Source of the DNA: Rhodothermaceae bacterium
GTDB lineage: Bacteria; Bacteroidota; Rhodothermia; Rhodothermales; JAHEMB01
Length of the DNA: 13,387 nt
Assembly: GCA_024643915.1 (NCBI GenBank)
Contig: JAHEMB010000028.1
Location: 1-13,387 of the forward strand
Direction of reading: 5' to 3'
Shown here: one piece after another, positions 1-5,698 of the stretch
How the letters are laid out: each line of letters starts with the position of its first letter
How positions within the stretch are numbered: position 1 is the stretch's first letter
Notes under the pieces: generated by a model
Told to the model about the DNA's origin: nothing
The model's database searches: none
The model's input: the letters and a program-made list of their open reading frames with translations, nothing else
Translations under genes and position numbers: made by a program

Positions 1-1
1 C

Positions 2-175
2 TTCGAGTACATGGCCTTCCCTCGCCTCGCGGGCGTCGCCGAGATCGGCTGGTCGTCGCCAGCGGCCCGTTCCTGGGCCACGTACCGCCTGCGCCTCGGC
101 GCCCAGGCACCGCGATGGACGGCGCTCGGCGTCAACTTCCACCGCGCGCCGGACGTGCCGTGGCAGAACAATTAG
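2..175 (+). CDS. GH20 beta-N-acetylhexosaminidase, C-terminal fragment
   Basis: The 5' part lies outside the window; 57 codons and a TAG stop are visible. The peptide contains FEYMAFPRLAGVAEIGWS and ends in a GVNFHRAPDVPW-type segment. This closely resembles the C-terminus of glycoside hydrolase family 20 enzymes, where a YMAFPRL..AE.GW block closes the TIM barrel and a G(V/I)xYYRxPxVPW tail ends the protein. Family members remove terminal GlcNAc or GalNAc from glycans and chitin oligomers, normally after export, but neither the catalytic Asp-Glu pair nor a signal peptide can be seen here. The final Asn-Asn-stop lies inside one arm of the inverted repeat that follows, so the repeat seems to supply the end of the gene. 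The gene points toward the minus-strand polysaccharide block and has no visible operon link to it. Confidence 0.82.
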   Translation, partial: FEYMAFPRLAGVAEIGWSSPAARSWATYRLRLGAQAPRWTALGVNFHRAPDVPWQNN

Positions 176-272
176 GAATGAGCAATTAGCAATGATCAAT
201 CGGAAATGCTTAAGGCTGAAGTGTTGCTCGCAGCACCCATTGCTCATTCCTAATTGTTAATTGCTCATTCCC
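167..272. repeat. Short interspersed AT-rich inverted repeat with a third copy
   Basis: Positions 167-186 are perfectly complementary to 239-258 (20 bp), around a 52-nt loop. The core GGAATGAGCAATTA (175-188) occurs again in reverse orientation around 258-271. The two reverse copies share ATTGCTCATTCC (239-250 and 260-271) and lie 21 bp apart. The stretch is far more AT-rich than the flanking genes. It covers the GH20 stop codon on the left and the only apparent start codon of the small ORF at 261 on the right. It looks like a miniature intergenic repeat. In RNA the arms could form a strong hairpin and so end transcription, but no T-run follows either arm. I do not recognise a named family. 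Confidence 0.7.
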
Positions 273-488
273 ATACGCTACCTCGGCGACCGGCAGACGC
301 ACTCCGACCTGAAGGACTGTCTCTGCGACCCCGTCCGCCGAGAGGACGGCAAATGCATCGTCTCAGTGCAGCGCGCTGCCGCGCTCGTCGTGTTTGAGGA
401 GGGGACGCGCCACGTCGTCGCCCGCCGCCGTTTGCGCCTCCGGGAAAAGCTGCGCGATCAGTCGTTGTCTAATAGGCCGAGCAGGTAG
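261..488 (+). CDS. Small hypothetical protein, start uncertain
   Basis: I do not recognise the family. The 75-residue frame has coding character: 55 of 65 codons between 276 and 470 end in G or C, as in the neighbouring real genes, while first and second positions are mixed. The product is charged, with two Cys near residues 20-22, a central hydrophobic segment (AAALVVFEEGT) and a basic end (VVARRRLRLREK), as in a small basic cytosolic protein. There is no ATG. The first possible start is TTG at 261, inside the repeat, directly after an in-frame TAA; ATT at 267 is a weaker option. Homologs may begin near the Ile-Arg-Tyr-Leu at 273-284. The last 31 bases overlap the 3' end of rfbA in convergent orientation. 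It could be a gene whose start was overwritten by the repeat, hence a pseudogene. Confidence 0.4.
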   Translation: MLIPIRYLGDRQTHSDLKDCLCDPVRREDGKCIVSVQRAAALVVFEEGTRHVVARRRLRLREKLRDQSLSNRPSR

Positions 489-1327
489 GCGCCGTACTCG
501 TTCTGCTGCATCAACGCGGCCTGCGCTTCCAGCTCCGCCGCCGTGATCCAGCCTTCACGATAGGCGATCTCTTCGGGACAGGCAATTTTGAGGCCCTGCC
601 GCTGCTCAATGGTCTCGATGAAGTTGGCGGCTTGCAGCAGACTTTCGTGTGTGCCGGTATCCAGCCACGCCATCCCTCGCCCCAGCAGCTCCACGCGCAA
701 CTGCCCACGCCCCAGGTAGGCCCGGTTCACGTCAGTGATCTCCAGCTCGCCGCGCGGCGAGGGCGCCAGGTTCGTCGCCACGTCTACCACCGTGTTGTCG
801 TAGAAATACAGGCCGGTGACGGCGTAGTTGGACCGGGGTTTGGCAGGCTTCTCCTCGATGCTCTCCACCACCCCCGCCGCGTCGAAAGCGACGACGCCGT
901 AGCGCTGCGGGTCGCGCACGTAATAGCCGAAGACGATGCCGCCCTCCGTCAACGTCGCCGCCTGCCGCAGCCGCGCCCGCAGCCCGCCGCCGTAGAAGAT
1001 GTTGTCGCCCAGGACGAGGCAAACCGCGTCGCCGCCGATGAAGTCGCGCCCGATGACGAGCGCCTGGGCGATGCCCTCGGGACGAGGCTGCTCGGCGTAG
1101 CTAAAGGACAGGCCCCACCGGCTGCCGTCGCCCAAAAGCTCGCGGAAGCGGGGCAGATCTGAAGGGGTGGAGATGATCAGGATCTCCCGGATGCCCGCCA
1201 GCATCAGCACCGAAAGCGGGTAATAGATCATCGGCTTGTCGTAGACCGGCAGAAGCTGCTTGCTGACGACGCGCGTGACGGGATGCAAGCGGGTGCCGGC
1301 CCCGCCGGCCAGGATGATGCCTTTCAT
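458..1327 (-). CDS. rfbA: Glucose-1-phosphate thymidylyltransferase
   Basis: This cytosolic enzyme condenses glucose-1-phosphate with dTTP to give dTDP-glucose, the first step toward dTDP-L-rhamnose and other dTDP-6-deoxysugars. At 289 residues it is full length for RfbA/RmlA. The N-terminus has the nucleotidyltransferase signature GGAGTRLHPVT (residues 8-18) followed by SKQLLPVYDKPM (22-33). The metal- and substrate-binding LGDN is at 105-108, with EEKP at 157-160 and GLYFYD at 171-176. The start is ATG with no Shine-Dalgarno match upstream. It lies 53 bp after rfbB in the same direction and is probably co-transcribed. It is the last gene of the minus-strand run; its 3' end overlaps a small convergent ORF. 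rfbC and rfbD are not next to it, so the rhamnose branch is incomplete here. Confidence 0.96.
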   Translation of the reverse strand: MKGIILAGGAGTRLHPVTRVVSKQLLPVYDKPMIYYPLSVLMLAGIREILIISTPSDLPRFRELLGDGSRWGLSFSYAEQPRPEGIAQALVIGRDFIGGDAVCLVLGDNIFYGGGLRARLRQAATLTEGGIVFGYYVRDPQRYGVVAFDAAGVVESIEEKPAKPRSNYAVTGLYFYDNTVVDVATNLAPSPRGELEITDVNRAYLGRGQLRVELLGRGMAWLDTGTHESLLQAANFIETIEQRQGLKIACPEEIAYREGWITAAELEAQAALMQQNEYGAYLLGLLDND

Positions 1328-1380
1328 GCCATGACTTGACTAAAAAGAGGGAAGATGGGAGCGTACGAAAAACCTGCGCG

Positions 1381-2445
1381 CTACCCGCCGATCCCCAGCC
1401 GCTCCATCCGGTACCGCCCACTCAGCACGTGTTCGCACCAGTCCTGGTGATCGAGATACCAGCGGACGGTCCGCCGCAGACCGCTCTCGAACGTCTCATC
1501 CGGCGTCCAGCCCAGTTCGCGCTCGATCTTGGAGGCGTCGATGGCGTAGCGGAGGTCGTGGCCGGGGCGGTCGGCGACGAAGGTGATAAGATCGGCGTGT
1601 GGATGGGCGACGGGGGCCATCTCGTCGAGAAGGGCGCAGACCCGCCGCACCACATCAAGGTTCGTATGCTCGTTGTGGCCGCCGACATTGTAGGTTTCGC
1701 CGGCCTGCCCCTTCGCCAGCACCGTTAGGAGGGCACGCACATGGTCCTCCACGTAGAGCCAGTCCCGCACGTTCTCGCCTTTGCCGTAGACGGGGATCGG
1801 CTCGCCCGCGAGGCCTTTCAGGATAACGACGGGGAGGAGTTTCTCGGGGAATTGGTAGGGGCCGTAGTTGTTCGAGCAGTTCGTCACCAGGACGGGTAGG
1901 CCGTAGGTGCGGTGCCACGCTCGCGCCAGGTGATCCGCCGCCGCCTTGCTGGAGGAGTAGGGCGAGCTGGGATCGTAGGGCGTCTCCTCGGTGAAGAAGC
2001 CCTCCCTGCCGAGCGAACCGTAGACCTCGTCGGTGGAAACGTGGACGAAGCGAAACCGCGCTTTCCGCTCCTCAGGCAGCGCCCGCCAGTACCGCAGCGC
2101 CTCTTCGAGGAGGGTGTAGGTGCCGACGATGTTCGTCTCTACAAAAGACGCCGGCCCGTCGATGGAGCGATCCACGTGGCTCTCGGCGGCGAGGTGGAGG
2201 ACGGCGTCGGGCGCGTGCGCGGCGAAGAGGCGGCGCATGGCCTCGGCGTCGGCGATATCGGCCTGGACGAAGTGGTGGCGAGGGTCGGCGGCGGCCCCGG
2301 CGAGGGAGGCGAGGTTGCCGGCGTAGGTGAGCTTATCGACGTTGACAACCGCGTGCGGCGTCTCGGCGATGAGATGCCGCACGAGGGCGCTGCCAATGAA
2401 GCCCGCCCCGCCGGTGACGAGGATCGTTTGGGGCGACTGACTCAA
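1381..2445 (-). CDS. rfbB: dTDP-glucose 4,6-dehydratase
   Basis: This enzyme converts dTDP-glucose to dTDP-4-keto-6-deoxyglucose using bound NAD+, acting directly on the RfbA product. It is an extended short-chain dehydrogenase of 354 residues, the usual length. The Rossmann motif GGAGFIG is at residues 12-18. The catalytic block STDEVYG is at 137-143, with the Thr-Asp-Glu typical of dehydratases. The YxxxK pair is Tyr163/Lys167, and NNYGPYQFPEKL at 192-203 is a family hallmark. The start is TTG: no in-frame ATG exists near the N-terminus, and the Rossmann fold begins only a few residues later. No Shine-Dalgarno sequence is visible. The gene is 48 bp after the GME-like gene and 53 bp before rfbA, consistent with one transcript. 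Confidence 0.96.
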   Translation of the reverse strand: MSQSPQTILVTGGAGFIGSALVRHLIAETPHAVVNVDKLTYAGNLASLAGAAADPRHHFVQADIADAEAMRRLFAAHAPDAVLHLAAESHVDRSIDGPASFVETNIVGTYTLLEEALRYWRALPEERKARFRFVHVSTDEVYGSLGREGFFTEETPYDPSSPYSSSKAAADHLARAWHRTYGLPVLVTNCSNNYGPYQFPEKLLPVVILKGLAGEPIPVYGKGENVRDWLYVEDHVRALLTVLAKGQAGETYNVGGHNEHTNLDVVRRVCALLDEMAPVAHPHADLITFVADRPGHDLRYAIDASKIERELGWTPDETFESGLRRTVRWYLDHQDWCEHVLSGRYRMERLGIGG

Positions 2446-2493
2446 ATCAGACCGAGGTGAGTTATCAGTTAACTGGATCGCGGATGAGCCTCG

Positions 2494-3564
2494 TCACGCC
2501 AGGGTGAAGACGGTAGGTTGAGCGTGGCCGTTGGCCTGCTGCTGCACCATCTGATCGTAGATCCAACGATACGTCCGCTCCATGCCGTCGCGCAGGCGGA
2601 TGCCCGGCTCCCAGTCCAGGTACTGCGCGATGAGCGTGTTGTCACTGTTGCGCCCGTTGACCCCTTTCGGCGCATCGAGGTTGTAGTTGCGCTTCAACTC
2701 GATCCCTGCGATCTCCTCGATCAGGCTCACCAAGCCGTTGATCGTCACCAACTCGTTCGAGCCCAGGTTGATCGGCTCCTCGATGTCCGAATGCAGGATC
2801 GCCTGCGTGCCCACGAGGCAGTCGTCGATGTACATGAACGAGCGCGTCTGCTCGCCCGTGCCCCAGATCTCGATCTCGTGCTTGCCCGAGCGCTTGGCCT
2901 CGATCACCTTGCGTGTGAGCGCCGCCGGGGCCTTCTCCCTGCCGCCGTCGTAGGTGCCGAAGGGACCGTAAACGTTGTGGTAGCGCGCCACGCGCGTCAC
3001 CAGGCCGAAGTCCTCCCGGTAGTGGCGGCACATGCGCTCGCTGAAGAGTTTCTCCCAGCCGTAGCCGTCCTCGGGCAGGGCCGGGTAGGCATCGGCCTCC
3101 TTGAGCGGCGTCACATTGGCATCAAGCTGCTTCTCGCCGTTGTAGACGCAGGCCGAGGAGGCATAGAAATAGCGCTCCACGCCGAGCTCCTGGGCGGCCA
3201 TCAGCAGGTGCGTGTTGATGAGCACGCTGAGCATGCAGAGGGCCTTGTTGTTCTCGATGAAGCCCATCCCGCCCATGTCCGCGGCGAGGTTGTAGACCCA
3301 GGCGGCGTCTTCGAGGGCCTCGTAGCCGTTCGCTTTCTCAGCGAGGTCGAGGCAGCGGTTATCGACATCGTCGAAGCGCTGGAACCACTGGTCGAGGGGT
3401 TTGACGTCGACGGCGCGGAGGTCGGTATAACCCTGGCGGCGGAGGTCGGCGATGAGGTGGCCGCCGATGAAGCCACCCGCGCCGCAGACGACGATTTTCT
3501 TATCGCGGCCCTGCGCAAGGGCGTTTTCTAAGAGGTGCGCGACGCGCCCGGATGTTGCTTGCAT
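2494..3564 (-). CDS. GDP-mannose 3,5-epimerase-like NAD-dependent epimerase
   Basis: Extended SDR enzyme of 356 residues. The NAD-binding GAGGFIG is at 28-34, followed by the distinctive AADMGGMGFIENN (94-106). The acid/base residues known from plant GDP-mannose 3,5-epimerase are all present with the same spacing: Ser137, Cys139 (SSACVYN), Tyr168 and Lys172 (YGWEK) and Lys211 (GREKAP). Each is offset by exactly six from the Arabidopsis numbering. The expected reaction is epimerisation of GDP-mannose to GDP-L-galactose and/or GDP-L-gulose. An upstream ATG at 3624 would add 20 residues, but those codons have low GC3 and precede the conserved fold, so I chose the ATG at 3564. The gene is the first of a close-spaced trio with rfbB and rfbA, downstream of a possible terminator. 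The true substrate is uncertain, as bacterial homologs may differ. Confidence 0.9.
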   Translation of the reverse strand: MQATSGRVAHLLENALAQGRDKKIVVCGAGGFIGGHLIADLRRQGYTDLRAVDVKPLDQWFQRFDDVDNRCLDLAEKANGYEALEDAAWVYNLAADMGGMGFIENNKALCMLSVLINTHLLMAAQELGVERYFYASSACVYNGEKQLDANVTPLKEADAYPALPEDGYGWEKLFSERMCRHYREDFGLVTRVARYHNVYGPFGTYDGGREKAPAALTRKVIEAKRSGKHEIEIWGTGEQTRSFMYIDDCLVGTQAILHSDIEEPINLGSNELVTINGLVSLIEEIAGIELKRNYNLDAPKGVNGRNSDNTLIAQYLDWEPGIRLRDGMERTYRWIYDQMVQQQANGHAQPTVFTLA

Positions 3565-3668
3565 AATCGTTCGTATTCTCTGGTCTAAATGCCCTGTCCG
3601 AAGTGCCTGGCGACGGATGCTCATCCTCCGCTACCGCGCCCCCTCAACGCCTCGCCGGGGCAAAAGTT

Positions 3669-3713
3669 TAGCGCGCGAGGCGCGCGGCCCTTCGCCGCCC
3701 GCCCCGCGCGCTA
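3669..3713 (-). terminator. GC-rich hairpin after the sulfate-activation gene
   Basis: TAGCGCGCG (3669-3677) pairs perfectly with CGCGCGCTA (3705-3713), giving a 9-bp stem around a very GC-rich 27-nt interior that can pair further. Read on the minus strand it begins 28 nt after the stop of the fused sulfate enzyme and is followed by AACTTTTG, a weak T-rich tail. It may end that transcript, which would leave the GME-rfbB-rfbA trio with its own promoter in the 100 bp that follow. The tail is poor for a classical intrinsic terminator. Confidence 0.4.
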
Positions 3714-3740
3714 TTCTCTACCCAACCTTCGCCGGGCGCG

Positions 3741-5477
3741 TCACGCAGCGCCGTTGTGCGTGAGGTAGCCGAGGGCTTTGAGTTCCTCGACAATTTGATC
3801 GACGCTCGCCTCGACCGACTGCTCGGCGGTGGGGCAAACGATCTCGGCGTCGGTCGGCGCTTCGTAGGGATCGTCGATGCCCGTGAAGCCTTTGATGATG
3901 CCGGCGCGGGCCTTCGCGTAGAGGCCCTTCACGTCACGCTGCTCACACACCTCCAGCGGCGTGTCGACAAACACCTCAACGTAACCGCCGCCCGCTTCGA
4001 TGAGGTCGCGGTTGGCGCGGCGGTCGGCCTCGTAAGGCGCGATGGGGGCGCAGACGGCGATGCCGCCGTGCTTCGTGATCTCACTCGCCACGAACCCGAT
4101 GCGCTGGACGTTCGTCGAGCGGTCCTCGGCCGAGAAGCCCAGCCCCTTGCTGAGGTGGGTGCGGACGACGTCACCATCGAGGAGCGTCACGGGGCGCCCC
4201 GTAATTTCGAGCAGCCGGTCCACGAGCGCGTTGGCGATGGTGGACTTGCCCGAGCCGCTCAGGCCCGTGAAGAAGACGGTGAAGCCTTGCTTCTCCTTCG
4301 GCGGGTGGCTGCGCCGCAGCTCTTCGACGACAGTCGGATAGGAGAACCACGATGGGATCTCGGCGCCTTCCTGCAACAGGTCGCGGAGTTGGGTGCCCGA
4401 GATCATCTCGAACTTCTTGCCCGCCTCCTTTACCTCGTCGATGGGCGCGTAGGCGTCGTCCTCGGGGACGTAGACCATCAGGCGGAAGGGCACCAGCTTG
4501 ATACCCAGTTCTTCCTCAAGCTCCAACACGAGGTCCTGCGCCTCGTAGGGACCGTAGAAAGGCGTGCCGCTGCTGTCGGAGCCAGGCCCGGCGTGGTCGC
4601 GCCCGACGATGAAGTGGGTGCAGCCGTAGTTCTTGCGGATGAGGGCGTGCCAGACGGCCTCGCGTGGCCCGCCCATGCGCATGGCCAGGGGCAGCAAGCT
4701 GATGGTGGCGCGGCCCTCGGGGTAGGATTCGAGCAGCTTCTTATAGCAGCGTACCCGCGTGTAGTAGTCGATGTCGCCCGGCTTGGTCATGCCGACGACA
4801 GGGTGGATGAGCAGGTGGCCGCCTACTTCCTCGGCGGCGCGGTCGGTCAGTTCCTTGTGCGCGCGGTGCATCGGGTTGCGCGTCTGGAAGGCGACGACCT
4901 GCTCCCAGCCCTGCTCCTCGAAGAGCGCGCGCACCTCTTTGGGCGTGCGGCGCAGGGCCTCGAAGTCGTAGTGCGGGGGAAGCTGGAGGCCCCGCAGAGG
5001 GCCGCCGACGTAATAATCGCCCGCCTCGTCGAAGAGGTAGGCCACCGCCGGGTGCTCTTTGCTCGTGGTGCCGAAGACCTTTTGGGCCTCGCGTGCCTTG
5101 TCAGCCTTCCACACGTCTTCGACCGTCAGGACGGCCAGCAGCAGGCCGGTCGGGTCGCGTAGCGCCACCTCATCGCCCGCCGAAAGCTGTTGCGCCTGCG
5201 CCTCCGAAACGTCAAGCGTAATGGGCATCGGCCAGAGGGTGCCATCTTCCAGCCGCATCTCGTCGACGACGCGGTCGTAGTCGGCGCGATTGAGGAAGCC
5301 GCGCAGGGGCGAGAAAGCGCCGTTGAGCAGCAGTTCGATATCGCAAAGCTGGCGGGAGGTGAGGGTGATAGATGGTAAATCCCTCGCCGTCTGTTTCACG
5401 TCTTCGGCCTCTGCGTCCGTCAGAATGAGGTCACAGAGGGCACCGCCATGAGGGGCAATCAACGTCGTTACGTCCAT
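3741..5477 (-). CDS. Fused sulfate adenylyltransferase / adenylylsulfate kinase
   Basis: This bifunctional cytosolic enzyme activates sulfate. The N-terminal ATP sulfurylase (about residues 1-390) makes APS from ATP and sulfate; the C-terminal APS kinase (about 398-578) phosphorylates it to PAPS, the sulfuryl donor and assimilation intermediate. The sulfurylase has QTRNPMHRAH at 198-207 and GRDHAGPG at 292-299. The kinase has an intact P-loop GLSGSGKST (405-413), DGD at 434-436, the SAEDRSTNVQR segment (449-459) and KGFTGIDDPYE (529-539). The kinase half therefore looks catalytic, unlike the regulatory kinase-like domain of fungal ATP sulfurylases. ATG start, no Shine-Dalgarno but an A-run upstream. 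A 10-bp C-tract (minus strand) lies 23 nt before the start. The neighbouring permease probably supplies sulfate. An equivalent name is fused CysN-independent Sat-CysC. Confidence 0.95.
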   Translation of the reverse strand: MDVTTLIAPHGGALCDLILTDAEAEDVKQTARDLPSITLTSRQLCDIELLLNGAFSPLRGFLNRADYDRVVDEMRLEDGTLWPMPITLDVSEAQAQQLSAGDEVALRDPTGLLLAVLTVEDVWKADKAREAQKVFGTTSKEHPAVAYLFDEAGDYYVGGPLRGLQLPPHYDFEALRRTPKEVRALFEEQGWEQVVAFQTRNPMHRAHKELTDRAAEEVGGHLLIHPVVGMTKPGDIDYYTRVRCYKKLLESYPEGRATISLLPLAMRMGGPREAVWHALIRKNYGCTHFIVGRDHAGPGSDSSGTPFYGPYEAQDLVLELEEELGIKLVPFRLMVYVPEDDAYAPIDEVKEAGKKFEMISGTQLRDLLQEGAEIPSWFSYPTVVEELRRSHPPKEKQGFTVFFTGLSGSGKSTIANALVDRLLEITGRPVTLLDGDVVRTHLSKGLGFSAEDRSTNVQRIGFVASEITKHGGIAVCAPIAPYEADRRANRDLIEAGGGYVEVFVDTPLEVCEQRDVKGLYAKARAGIIKGFTGIDDPYEAPTDAEIVCPTAEQSVEASVDQIVEELKALGYLTHNGAA

Positions 5478-5698
5478 ACTTTTTTGCGTTCTTAGCGTTA
5501 GGGGGGGGGGAAGTTCAGTTGTCCGGGGCTAAATCTATGATAAAGAGAAGACTTACAGGCAGAATAAAGCGTGAATCACGGCGGGATTGTGAGCCGACGA
5601 GCATACAAAAGGGGGAGCCGGAGAAGCGACGATAGGCTGTCGTGAGAGTATCATCATGTGGGCTGGGTTTCTTCCCCTCTTCCATTCTTCCCCCCTCG
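5478..5698 (-). promoter_or_regulatory. Intergenic leader of the sulfate-activation gene
   Basis: This 221-bp gap between the permease stop and the sulfate-enzyme start contains no convincing ORF. It is locally AT-rich on the minus strand, around CTTTATTCTG and TTTATCATAGATTT (about 5530-5570), which is a plausible promoter zone, though I cannot assign clear -35/-10 or -33/-7 boxes. The gap is long for simple operon spacing, so an internal promoter is likely. No terminator hairpin is visible after the permease. Confidence 0.35.
5501..5510. repeat. 10-bp G/C homopolymer upstream of the sulfate-activation gene
   Basis: An uninterrupted run of ten G on the plus strand (C on the coding strand) ends 23 nt before the ATG of the fused ATP sulfurylase/APS kinase, and so lies in the 5' leader or the promoter. 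Homopolymers this long tend to change length by slippage and can alter promoter spacing or leader structure. Confidence 0.85.

Noticed and set aside
3565..3624. 20-residue N-terminal extension of the GME-like protein
   Set aside because: The extension codons have low GC at third positions and precede the conserved fold; the internal ATG fits better.
3756..5162. 468-codon open frame on the plus strand
   Set aside because: It lies wholly antisense to the fused ATP sulfurylase/APS kinase, whose motifs are unmistakable; open antisense frames are expected in GC-rich coding DNA.
5511..5698. Possible terminator after the permease gene
   Set aside because: Only weak four-base stems are present and no T-run follows them.
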